Assembly: GCA_009911035.1 (NCBI GenBank)
Contig: QXWO01000011.1
Coordinates: forward strand, 58,552 to 122,551
Length of the DNA: 64,000 nucleotides
Reading direction: 5' to 3'
From: Lachnospiraceae bacterium
GTDB taxonomy: Bacteria > Bacillota > Clostridia > Lachnospirales > Lachnospiraceae
The notes beneath the pieces were generated by a model. The model saw nothing but the letters and a program-made list of their open reading frames with translations. It searched no databases and had not been told where the DNA came from. The position numbers were made by a program, and so were the translations under genes. Positions 55,394 through 63,045 of this stretch are shown here, in pieces. Position 1 is the first letter of the stretch. The number at the start of each line of letters is the position of its first letter.

Positions 55394-56491
55394 ATGAATG
55401 GTAAATTAAATAAAATAACAATTAAAGAGGGAACAATTATAAAAGGAAAAGAACTGAAGGGGTATACTCTGTGCAAAATTCTTTCAGAAGATCTGTGCAT
55501 GAGGGGATTCCAGTATAAGATGGGGATGAATGTTGACGTAAACCCGCTGGCTGTAAGAGGAAGCTGTAAAGCAGGCCTGTATTTCTGCCTTATAAAAGAT
55601 ATATGTGATTACCTTGATTACGGAACAAATCTGGCAATTGTAAAAGTCCCTGATGATGAGAAAGTCTATGTGGATAAAGATAAATTCCGTACACACAGGC
55701 TTGAAATTCAGAAAATAATGCCGCTTGGTGAAGTTACAGCATGGGAGTATATGCATAAAAGGGGACTGAAAATTATGCACAACTGCGACTATGCAGTTAT
55801 AAAGGCTGCAGTTACAGGAAGCCTTGAAGTCATCAGATACCTGCATGAAAACGGTGCAGATATAACAGCGGATAACAACAGTGCATTTTTACAGGCATCC
55901 TGTAACGACCATCTGGAAGTAGTAAAATATCTGCATGGGAATGGTGCAGACATAACAGACTGCAGTAATGAGGCAGTCTGCCAGGCATCAGCAAATGGTT
56001 ATCTGGAGGTGGTAAAATACCTGCATAAAAATGGTGCAGACATAAAGACATATAGTAACGAAGCAGTCCGTCTGGCATCAGCGAACGGCCATCTGGAGGT
56101 GGTAAAATACCTGCATAAAAATGGTGCAGACATAAAGACATATAGTAACGAAGCAGTCCGTCTGGCATCAGCGAACGGCCATCTGGAAGTAGTAAAATAT
56201 CTGCATGGGAATGGTGCGGATATAACGGAGTGTAATAATGAGGCAGTCTGCCAGGCATCAGCCAACGGTTATCTGGATGTGGTAGAATACCTGCATAAAA
56301 ATGGTGCAGATATCACAGCAGATAACAATTATGCAGTTAAATGGGCATTGGAAAACGGCCATCTGGAAGTAGTAAAATATCTGCATGAGAACGGGGCAGA
56401 TGTAACAGGGAATGATAATTATGCAGTCATGCATGCAGCCGAAAACGGGTATTCGGATGTTGTGAGATACCTGAAAGCAAAAATGCAGTAG
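55394..56491 (+). CDS. Ankyrin-repeat protein with 30-residue giant-virus-like repeats
   Basis: ATG 55394, with AAAGGA upstream; an in-frame TTG at 55376 is less likely. 365 residues. The N-terminal ~125 residues (KGKELKGYTLCKILSEDL..., then VDKDKFRTHRLEIQKI) are a separate domain of unknown role, followed by about eight 30-residue repeats of the form ASANGHLEVVKYLHxNGADI. That 30-residue, HLEVVKYL-type unit resembles mimivirus-type ankyrin proteins more than the common 33-residue bacterial type. Two repeats are identical at DNA level. No signal peptide. Partner unknown; ankyrin arrays bind proteins. Flanked by a duplicated terminator. Confidence 0.85.
   Translation: MNGKLNKITIKEGTIIKGKELKGYTLCKILSEDLCMRGFQYKMGMNVDVNPLAVRGSCKAGLYFCLIKDICDYLDYGTNLAIVKVPDDEKVYVDKDKFRTHRLEIQKIMPLGEVTAWEYMHKRGLKIMHNCDYAVIKAAVTGSLEVIRYLHENGADITADNNSAFLQASCNDHLEVVKYLHGNGADITDCSNEAVCQASANGYLEVVKYLHKNGADIKTYSNEAVRLASANGHLEVVKYLHKNGADIKTYSNEAVRLASANGHLEVVKYLHGNGADITECNNEAVCQASANGYLDVVEYLHKNGADITADNNYAVKWALENGHLEVVKYLHENGADVTGNDNYAVMHAAENGYSDVVRYLKAKMQ
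56001..56187 (+). repeat. Exact 90-bp tandem duplication within the ankyrin gene
   Basis: 56001-56090 is repeated at 56091-56180 without change, and identity runs on for several bases. Other repeats have diverged, so this copy is recent or kept alike by gene conversion. It keeps the reading frame (30 codons). Confidence 0.9.
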
Positions 56492-56492
56492 A

Positions 56493-56523
56493 TTATGGGA
56501 ACTGGAGAGATCTGGTTCCTTTT
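56493..56523 (+). terminator. Terminator of the ankyrin gene (copy of 55267-55297)
   Basis: GGAACTGGA pairs with TCTGGTTCC around a GAGA loop, followed by six T, right after the ankyrin stop codon. Confidence 0.8.
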
Positions 56524-56618
56524 TTCAAAATATTTATCAGCATATAATAAAGAACCGTCTGCTGGATGCAGACGGTCCCATAATATCACATAAATTTCAG
56601 GGGTAAGTTTAAACACGT

Positions 56619-57743
56619 TCATAAGTTATACTTTTCTTTCAACGGGTAGCAGATGTAATCCACATGGATATCATTCCAGTACTGCCTTGGGATCCTCATA
56701 TTCTGGAAAAATCTGTCCCGTCTGGTGAGGCCTGATTTTTCCTGTCTGGCATAGTCATAGCCCTGTCCGTTTTCTTTATCCCGTAAAGAAAGAATCCTGT
56801 CTGCGTCGGACATGTATACCTGCAGGGTTATCTTTGGGAAAAAACCAAGATACCTTTCCAGCATGAGATAAATACAGATGATGTTCTCATAAATTTTCTT
56901 TAAGTACATATTGTTGCATTTATCGAAAATACCAATGGTGATATTTTCCCCTGCTGGTTTCCCGATGAAGAAGAACCCTGCGGCTGTCATATTGAAAAGG
57001 GAATAGTAGTTTCTCCTGTATTCCTTTGGGGAAGAAATCAGATTCCTTTCTCTTTCCAACTGCTCTTTTATATCCAGATAATCAGAATAGTCATCGTCTG
57101 TTTTATATCCGAGGAAGTTACACTGGTGATGGTACAGATCAGCAGTGATCTTATAGTAATCATCCATAAAATCAGACCTGCGGGGGAAGCCAGAGGCGAT
57201 AAGTTCCCTGTCTTTGATGGGAAATTTATCATACAGGTTTCCATATAACTGATAAACTGACATCTGGTTTTCTGTTGTAAAAATAGAGATGCAGTAGTCC
57301 GTTAAAAAGTTTAAAAGATTCTGCAGAGTCATCTCTATGCCAAGCTGCTCCATAAAAAGGACAGCCTGTCTGATAATAAATTCAGTCCTGTAAATATTGT
57401 GCCAGATCTTTCTGTTATTCAACCTGACAGAGCAGGAATCCCTTGTGCTACAATCGTGGTATATGGCGAGGGGAAACTTTGTCATGATATAAAGGCAGGT
57501 TTTTGTGTCCGTGGCCTGTTTCTTAATAAGTAGGCCGTGGGAGAGCAGGTCGGCAATCATATCGTTGGCCTTGTGCTCATTTACTTGATAGAAAATCCTT
57601 GCCAGTGTGACCATCTGCTTTTTCAGCATGAATCCATTTCCAATGTAGAAGAGTATATTCAATATGGGAATATTCCTGTTAAAACATTCTTCCTTTGCCA
57701 GCCTGCTTTTGGTTCTGGCAGAAATATTTTCGTTCCTGTACAT
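56619..57743 (-). CDS. Mobile-element protein with N-terminal winged-helix-like region
   Basis: 374 residues from ATG 57743 (a GTG at 57755 lies too close to the AGGAG site). Not recognised in detail. Residues ~35-85 (LKKQMVTLARIFYQVNEHKANDMIADLLSHGLLIKKQ) look like a winged helix, as in replication-relaxation proteins of plasmids and conjugative elements. The rest is mixed helix with many Tyr and Phe and no membrane segment. It is the left-most minus-strand gene of the accessory cluster. A role in DNA binding or mobilisation is inferred. Confidence 0.6.
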   Translation of the reverse strand: MYRNENISARTKSRLAKEECFNRNIPILNILFYIGNGFMLKKQMVTLARIFYQVNEHKANDMIADLLSHGLLIKKQATDTKTCLYIMTKFPLAIYHDCSTRDSCSVRLNNRKIWHNIYRTEFIIRQAVLFMEQLGIEMTLQNLLNFLTDYCISIFTTENQMSVYQLYGNLYDKFPIKDRELIASGFPRRSDFMDDYYKITADLYHHQCNFLGYKTDDDYSDYLDIKEQLERERNLISSPKEYRRNYYSLFNMTAAGFFFIGKPAGENITIGIFDKCNNMYLKKIYENIICIYLMLERYLGFFPKITLQVYMSDADRILSLRDKENGQGYDYARQEKSGLTRRDRFFQNMRIPRQYWNDIHVDYICYPLKEKYNL

Positions 57744-57890
57744 ATGTGATTTCACACTCCTTTTTATCTGTCTGTAAGCACTTGGAGGCTTACCTTACAT
57801 CATAGATAAAAGAAGGGGATTGATAATCTGGCGGATAGATAGAGGGATATGTTACAAAATACTATTAGGGGAAATAAAGACAGGCAGAAT

Positions 57891-57912
57891 AAAAGCCCCT
57901 CGGAGGAGGGGC
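57891..57912 (-). terminator. Terminator downstream of the PIN gene
   Basis: GCCCCTC-GGAG-GAGGGGC forms a 7-bp stem; on the minus strand TTTTA follows. Confidence 0.75.
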
Positions 57913-57930
57913 GGTGGACACAAGGGTATC

Positions 57931-58326
57931 TTATTCTTCTGTCATCAGAGAAATAAGATTGTCAGGAAGAATTGCTTTAACTATTCCCTGTTGATAGTCT
58001 TTCAGATTTCTTGTAATAATGTAATCCATATCTGCTTTTGCAGATACTCTTTCAACTATAGCATCCTCATAATCATTGACAGGCGATGCAAGGGCATCAA
58101 CACATTCATCACCTGACACAGAGAGTATCCCAACAAGGGAATAGAGTTTGCCCATAACCTGTTTAGTGGAGTCAGCGCTGTGAAGATGTTTTCTGACCAA
58201 ATAATAAATATCCGTAGCAGAACTTGCCGTAATGTACATATCCATCATATGATTGGCGGCCATAATAAAGATCGCTTCAGCATTTTTGTTCCAGGGCTCT
58301 CTGGATGTCAGTGCATCAATGATCAC
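57931..58326 (-). pseudogene. PIN-domain nuclease, probably broken at its 5' end
   Basis: 131 codons from GTG 58326. The body is a PIN domain: VIIDALTSREPWN, SATDIYYLVRKHL, DYEDAIVERVSAKADMDYIITRNLKDY. PIN toxins begin like MKxLIDTNVIID, where the first Asp binds the metal. Here the codons for D-T-N lie just upstream in frame (GAT ACC AAT), but directly before them stands TGA, and no start codon can include the Asp. So the usable frame lacks a catalytic residue. If it worked it would be a VapC-type RNase. It abuts the end of the broken PDDEXK gene. Confidence 0.7.
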
Positions 58327-59092
58327 ATTGGTATCTCAATTTTGCCTTCTTTTTCAATTTCATCAAATAAAGTACACATAGTAACATCTCTCTTTTTGGA
58401 TAATGCATTATAATCAATCTTACGGTTTGTGGCACCTGCCACAGACATGACCACTGTTTCGTCTACGTTATGTTTTAATGCATATTCTATGACTTTTTCC
58501 TTTGCTTCATTCTTTGTTATGCTTTTATTAAGAACTATCTTCAGCATATCAAAAAAGGCGATATTTGTCATGTTGTGGAATATCAGATCGTTCTGCCCTG
58601 CTTCAACAAGGAGCATTTAGTAATCGTTGACAAAGGGTTTCATCCTTGAAAGATATTCGTCCTCAGTCATTCCGTTCTTTTTCTGATATTTCTTTGCATT
58701 GCTGTCATACTGCATTTTGTATGTGCCGTAATCATAACCCATAACCCGCATCGGCATGGCATAGTGTATATGCTCCTGAGATTCTATGCCGAGCATGACA
58801 AATTCCACGCCATGAGTCAGGGATTTCTTGCAGACCTTTACGCTGTCTCTGGAGGCATTGATGCTCTCGGCATATTCCCTATGCTCAAGAACAGAAGATT
58901 CCTCCGTGTCTGCATCCTCCAGCTCATCAGGGGAAATCACCTGTTCGCGCCAAACAGGACTGCATTAAAGATATCGGCAAACTGTCCGTTGTCATTCCAG
59001 TAATTCTTTAGTACTGTATCAGGCTTTAAGTCCTGTGTTTTCTTTGCCGTCTGGTATTTCCTTTCTTTTGTATAGTTATAGTATACGATCAA
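58323..59092 (-). pseudogene. PDDEXK/Rpn-family transposase-like nuclease, multiply broken
   Basis: Pieces of one protein in order on the minus strand: LKPDTVLKNYWNDNGQFADIFNAVLFG, then after a one-base frameshift near 58945-58952 ISPDELEDADTEESSVLEHREYAESI...GIESQEHIHYAMPMRVMGYDYGTYK, then a jump (an internal segment expected after EDEYLSRMK is missing), FVNDY, an in-frame TAA at 58617-58619 where the family has Lys (AAA), and LLVEAGQNDLIFHNM...VVMSVAGATNRKIDY...MCTLFDEIEKEGKI. The usual glycine-rich tail is lost at the PIN junction. The 5' end is approximate. Family knowledge: such proteins are widespread putative transposases or recombination nucleases of gut clostridia. Confidence 0.8.
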
Positions 59093-59096
59093 ATAA

Positions 59097-59432
59097 TTAT
59101 GGTTTCAAGCGTATCTGGGGGAATAGTGGGGACCAGCCTGTACGCTGAATCCCCCTGTATATTTGTCCCTTATAATAGAATTCTTCAAAGATCTTTTCAC
59201 ATTCTTCAGCAGATTTCAGATTGTAATGACCATGATTCAAATTTTGTACGGCGTCATTCTATGAACTCCATACGGCGTAAGTACCGCTGAATTTCTTTGC
59301 TGATACCATAAAGAGACGGGCATCATCTGGATGGCTGGACTTGCTTCTGATCTCCAATACTGTGTATTGGGGAAGGTTCTCTTTGAAGTAGATTTCTATA
59401 TGTCCCCTTACTCCATATAAATTTATGTTCAT
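59097..59432 (-). pseudogene. Small mobile-element gene interrupted by an amber codon
   Basis: ATG 59432 with CAGGAGGAC upstream opens a 112-codon frame (MNINLYGVRGHIEIYFKENL...) that meets TAG at 59259-59261 after 56 codons (AVWSS*NDAV), then continues for 54 codons to TAA. The sequence on both sides reads as one ordinary protein (YAVWSS...VQNLNHGHYNLKSAEECEKIFEEFYYKGQIYRGI), so TAG is a point mutation or read-through site. Function not recognised. Confidence 0.7.
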
Positions 59433-59452
59433 AAAATTTTGTCCTCCTGTTT

Positions 59453-59881
59453 TCAGATTAAAGGCAGCCTATAAAAGGAATCCCCCATGAATTTGAGAAG
59501 TGTCTGGGCTTTCCTCTTATTGCAGGTGATCATAAAATGGTAGAATACAAGCCATGAGAATGTCTGCTGTAAAGTCCTGTGGTCCGCTGCCATTATTTTT
59601 GCAACTTCTTCCATCTTAGGGTTGCTGATCATTGCTATCTTTTTTGCAATAAAAGGAATTTCGGCAAGCCGTCTGCCTGTCAGTGCGGATTTCTTATTCC
59701 GTAGGTCTGTTTCGTAGGCGGGGGCTGATAAGATCCTTATCCAGCAAAGGTCTAAATCTTTCATAAGGCGTGAGGTTCTCAGTTCCTCCGCAGCCGCTTT
59801 AGGCTTGAAGAACATATTGTTTACTTCACGGGAAAAGTAGGATGCGATCTCCTGTGGGGTTGCTGTTTTTAAATCAATCAT
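59453..59881 (-). CDS. Hypothetical mobile-element protein
   Basis: 142 residues from ATG, GGGAG upstream. All-helical look, with basic patches (RNKKSALTGRR) and KMEEVAKIMAADHRTLQQTFSWLVFYHF. No motif recognised, no membrane segment. It lies 16 bp after the J-domain gene and would be co-transcribed with it. Confidence 0.65.
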   Translation of the reverse strand: MIDLKTATPQEIASYFSREVNNMFFKPKAAAEELRTSRLMKDLDLCWIRILSAPAYETDLRNKKSALTGRRLAEIPFIAKKIAMISNPKMEEVAKIMAADHRTLQQTFSWLVFYHFMITCNKRKAQTLLKFMGDSFYRLPLI

Positions 59882-59897
59882 AGATTTCTCCCTTCTT

Positions 59898-60413
59898 TTA
59901 TGCTCTGGTCAGTTTTTCTATTTCAGTTTCCTGTTTTTCTTTAAACTTTATTTCCACGGAGCCATATTTTGCCCGTATATAGGACATAGAGGCTGGCCGT
60001 GAAGAGAATTTGTGGAAGTCATCGAAATGCTTATACCACATCTGTTTCTGGCTGGCCCATCGGAAACCCAGAGCTTTCAGTTCTTTTCTGTATGGGATGC
60101 AGTCTGATACCCATATCCAGACACCGATAACTTCAACGGTAATATCCCTGAATCTGGAAAGCTGCATAAGCGTCTCCCTGATCTGGGCATCTTTCTGCCA
60201 GTCGTATGACTGTTTCTGCTTATCCGTGGCTTTGCTGTATGTATCCTCATGTTCATAGTCATATTTCAGGCTTTTAAACAGGCGGTCATATTCGGCATTG
60301 ATCTCTTTGATCACATCTTCTGGGCCGCCGTTATCGGGGTGGTGCTTTACGACAAGCCGCCGATATTCTTTTCGTAGTTCTTTTAATGTAGTAATTCCCT
60401 GAAACCATTCCAT
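59898..60413 (-). CDS. J-domain protein of a mobile element
   Basis: 171 residues. The N-terminal ~50 residues form a short J domain with the HPD motif at 25-27 (KHHPDNGG), which stimulates Hsp70/DnaK. The C-terminal part (TVEVIGVWIWVSDCIPYRKELKALGFRWASQKQMWYKH) is a small domain recurrent in clostridial conjugative elements. GGGAGG precedes the ATG. Inferred role: recruiting DnaK to a replication or transfer protein. Confidence 0.85.
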   Translation of the reverse strand: MEWFQGITTLKELRKEYRRLVVKHHPDNGGPEDVIKEINAEYDRLFKSLKYDYEHEDTYSKATDKQKQSYDWQKDAQIRETLMQLSRFRDITVEVIGVWIWVSDCIPYRKELKALGFRWASQKQMWYKHFDDFHKFSSRPASMSYIRAKYGSVEIKFKEKQETEIEKLTRA

Positions 60414-60455
60414 ACCGATCCTCCCTGTCAGAGCAGTTTACTGAGATGACACGCG

Positions 60456-60560
60456 ATGAGAAATCGCCTGCGCGAATTTCTCATCTGCGTTCAGGGCAAT
60501 CCACGGCTCTGGCTCAAATTGCCGATTGAAAAATCAGTACATCAGCATGATTTTTCAATC
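60456..60560 (-). other. Three successive hairpins in the radC - J-domain gap
   Basis: Stems: 60456-60484 (ATGAGAAATcGC with GCgaATTTCTCAT), 60495-60523 (GGCAAT/ATTGCC) and 60524-60560 (13 bp perfect, GATTGAAAAATCA, loop 11). None ends in a T-run. On the minus strand one frame stays open without ATG for about 30 codons across it (QFEPEPWIAL...FAQAISHRVSS). It could be an RNA regulatory element, an origin of transfer, or a recurrent mobile sequence. Confidence 0.5.
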
Positions 60561-60572
60561 TGTTTTCAACAT

Positions 60573-61037
60573 TTATAAGAGTTTTGCTTCTTTGAAACTT
60601 AGATAAGAACCCTGCCCGATGATGATATGGTCTGCCAGACGGATATTTAATAGTTCCCCGCCAGCTTTCAGCCGTTTTGTCAGTTCCATATCACATTTGC
60701 TGGGAACAGGGTTCCCCGAAGGGTGGTTGTGGCAGAGGATGATCTGTACAGCTCCGATGAGTGCCGCCCGTATAAATATTTCCCTTGGGCTGGCAGGGCT
60801 TTCAGATACAGTCCCTTTGGATATAAGGAACATCCCTAAAATTTTGCAGGTATGATTAAGTGCAATCATATAAACATATTCTTCTGCCAGCTCGTCCATA
60901 TGCAGGAGGGTTTTTAACATTCTGGATATTTCTTTAGGGCAGTCTGTTTTCTGGGATTGGCAGTTGATGCCCTTTTCTTTTACTAAAATGGTTCTGGAAT
61001 CATCTGTAATCCTTGCATCATAGAAGTTGATCCGCAT
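60573..61037 (-). CDS. radC: RadC-family JAB domain protein
   Basis: 154 residues, only the JAB/MPN domain without the N-terminal helix-hairpin-helix of chromosomal RadC. Metal ligands in HNHPSGNPVPSKCD (His103, His105, Asp116). Such short RadC proteins are frequent in conjugative elements and phages; role unproven. GGAG precedes the ATG. Confidence 0.9.
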   Translation of the reverse strand: MRINFYDARITDDSRTILVKEKGINCQSQKTDCPKEISRMLKTLLHMDELAEEYVYMIALNHTCKILGMFLISKGTVSESPASPREIFIRAALIGAVQIILCHNHPSGNPVPSKCDMELTKRLKAGGELLNIRLADHIIIGQGSYLSFKEAKLL

Positions 61038-61051
61038 GGCCCTGGCTCCTT

Positions 61052-61333
61052 TCAGTATTCATCTGGAAGCAGCAGGGTATAATGATCCCCGTCATGGATG
61101 ATTCAGAATGCTGTTTCCGCCCCGTCAGGATACACATATTTAAATGTCTGAAGGTAATCTGCACCATGGGGATATGTTTCCATGATCAGACAGATTGCAG
61201 CAGATGCTATCTGGCGGGATTCATTCCCGAAAACATTTTGAAAACCAGCAGTCATATATCTTTTCCGTATGGAAAAATCAGAGTTCCCTGTACATTCCTG
61301 TTCGTTTAATATTACTTTTCCTTTTAAAAACAT
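61052..61333 (-). pseudogene. Small mobile-element gene with in-frame TGA near the end
   Basis: ATG 61333 (GGAGG upstream) starts MFLKGKVILNEQECTGNSDF; the frame meets TGA at 61103-61105 after ETAF and then continues IIHDGDHYTLLLPDEY to a second TGA at 61052. I recall relatives with Trp at this point (TGG), so TGG to TGA is the probable change. The truncated product would be 76 residues instead of 93. Family function unknown. Confidence 0.65.
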
Positions 61334-61385
61334 TTTTATATCCTCCAGTATTTTAAATTCAAATATCGTCTGTATTCCTGCATAA

Positions 61386-61413
61386 CAGGGACACCGCCAG
61401 TGCGGCATCCCTG
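61386..61413 (-). terminator. Hairpin after the DUF262 gene
   Basis: CAGGGATGCCGC pairs with GCGGTGTCCCTG (10 of 12 standard pairs) around ACTG on the minus strand. The T-run is weak. Confidence 0.45.
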
Positions 61414-61421
61414 AAACAGGT

Positions 61422-62720
61422 TTATTCAGTGTCATGGCTGGCTTCTTCGGGAGGCTTTTCTTCCCCGTCGGGCCAGCCGCTTTCTTCCTGTCTGGATGCA
61501 GGATGGGAAGCAGTTTCCCCAGCATCTGAATCACAGACAGCTTCTCTGGGCTCTTTTTCATTCAGAGGATCATCATCTGTCCCGCCAGTCCCCATGAAAG
61601 GCGTGACACCATCTGGCTGGGCAGTCCCATTGGGGGATAGTGTTTCTCCCAATGAAGGGATATCCAGTCCAGCATCATCTTCCAGTTCAAAATACCTTCT
61701 AAGGGAGTTTTCCATAATATCAATTCTTTTTAAAGTCTTTTCTTTCTTGATACTGCCAGAAGAACAGTACTGCTTGTAGTTCTCATAACATTCATCAAAA
61801 AAGTAGGAGAACCACTGCCTGAAATACATTGGTCCTACCCGATAGATGCCTTTTGTGGAATCGTAATTGCTTCCCATTGCAGTAACGGCGGTGAGCATGA
61901 CGATTGGGATATTGATCTTTTTGAGCATCTTGTCTTTTTCAGGAAATACCTTTTCCAGATAGTCAATGATGTCATAAAGACGTTCTTTCTGCTTCTCCGA
62001 ATAATTATTTTTGATATGTGCGGCATACCTCATAATTTCATCCGCAGAAATGGAGGAAAATTCATAGCCCTCATGCCTGCTGTCCAGAAGCATCATGGAC
62101 TGCAGCAGGGTACACATGTCGTCAGATTTCCTTCTCTGCAGGGCGGAGAACTGGCAGATCTCCGAAAAGAACCTGTCAGATAAGAGTGATTTGATGAACC
62201 TTGCATTTTCAACGCCGCATAAAGGCATGGCTTTCTGGGGTTTTGATAATGGTGTGCTGTTGTTGAGCCTGAAAAAGATCTCTTCTATCAGGTCATCATC
62301 CGCATCTTCAAACCCATAGATCGTGAACTTGAACCGCAGGATCTCCTGCTGGCATTCCGTATCAAGGTCTGTAAAATATTTACCGCCTAATTCATAGGCA
62401 ACATCATCAATGACAACAGACGGTGTTTCTTCATCAAGCGGATATCTTCCATCTATATAGTCGAAAGCGGCGGAGAGCCTCTGTTTTCCGTCCAAAATTG
62501 AATAAGAAAAATTCTTCTCGTCCAGTGGTTCCTTTAAGCAATAAATGGGAGGAACAGGGTAGTTTGCAAGAAGGCTGTGTATCAGCAGGCTCTTTTTTAG
62601 CCGCTCCCCCTCCCATTGTCCAGACTGGCGTTGGATTACGTGGTCCATCTGAAGGGTGCTTTTCCCATCATACATATTCTTTAAGTTTTTTACCGTCCAG
62701 TTTAAAGTTGTTTTGATCAT
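61422..62720 (-). CDS. DUF262 (ParB/Srx-like) domain protein
   Basis: 432 residues. The DUF262 core has the nucleotide-binding motif ILDGKQRLSAAF (DGKQR at 77-81) after WTVKNLKNMYDGK and PPIYCLKE. A helical middle follows (~170-340). The C-terminal ~75 residues are acidic and Ser/Pro-rich and look disordered. DUF262 is the GmrS half of GmrSD-type modification-dependent restriction enzymes, but no DUF1524/HNH part is visible, so it may be a stand-alone NTPase. AAGGAG precedes the ATG. Role in element defence or maintenance is inferred. Confidence 0.82.
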   Translation of the reverse strand: MIKTTLNWTVKNLKNMYDGKSTLQMDHVIQRQSGQWEGERLKKSLLIHSLLANYPVPPIYCLKEPLDEKNFSYSILDGKQRLSAAFDYIDGRYPLDEETPSVVIDDVAYELGGKYFTDLDTECQQEILRFKFTIYGFEDADDDLIEEIFFRLNNSTPLSKPQKAMPLCGVENARFIKSLLSDRFFSEICQFSALQRRKSDDMCTLLQSMMLLDSRHEGYEFSSISADEIMRYAAHIKNNYSEKQKERLYDIIDYLEKVFPEKDKMLKKINIPIVMLTAVTAMGSNYDSTKGIYRVGPMYFRQWFSYFFDECYENYKQYCSSGSIKKEKTLKRIDIMENSLRRYFELEDDAGLDIPSLGETLSPNGTAQPDGVTPFMGTGGTDDDPLNEKEPREAVCDSDAGETASHPASRQEESGWPDGEEKPPEEASHDTE

Positions 62721-62776
62721 AGTGGTTTCTCCTTTGCAAAATGGATTTTTATATCCATAAAAATGGAATGTTCCAA

Positions 62777-63045
62777 TTAGGTTATTGGGATGCCATATTT
62801 ACGGGCTGCCTCGCTGGCGATTTCAATGCAGTCCTGTATGACAGATGCAGAATCAGCATACAGCAGCCTTAGAATGTGATCGCCTGTATCATCCAGACTT
62901 CCCAAAGCGGAAAGATAATCCTTCCGCTTGTCCGTCAGTGTAGATACAGCCTTGTTGAAAAGCCCCTCTGTATCAAGGTTTTGGGATCCTGTATTGATGC
63001 AGTTTGTTTTCCTTCTGCCATCCCCTGGTATTGGCCTTCAAACAT
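62777..63045 (-). pseudogene. Small gene after ssb with a one-base frameshift
   Basis: ATG 63045 overlaps the ssb stop by 8 bp (MFEGQYQGMAEGKQTASIQDPKT). It runs into TGA after 36 codons, but the next frame continues from the same point as DTEGLFNKAVSTLTDKRKDYLSALGSLDDTGDHI...EAARKYGIPIT and stops at 62777. The span is 269 bp, one short of 90 codons, so one base is lost around 62975-62985. Function unknown. Confidence 0.65.

Noticed and set aside
55850-56460. Regular 90-bp repeats as a CRISPR or satellite
   Set aside because: They keep one open frame and encode ankyrin units; differences fall mainly at loop residues.
58323-58616. Antitoxin gene paired with the PIN nuclease
   Set aside because: Its sequence matches the C-terminal part of the PDDEXK family and continues in frame across the TAA upstream, so it is a fragment and not an antitoxin.
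58617-61105. Stop-codon reassignment or systematic read-through in the element
   Set aside because: TAA, TAG and TGA all occur inside frames and frameshifts are present too; core genes use all three as normal stops.
61334-61561. Longer N-terminal extension of the small gene at 61052-61333
   Set aside because: The extension lies opposite in frame to the DUF262 tail and hairpin; GGAGG and the ATG at 61333 fit much better.
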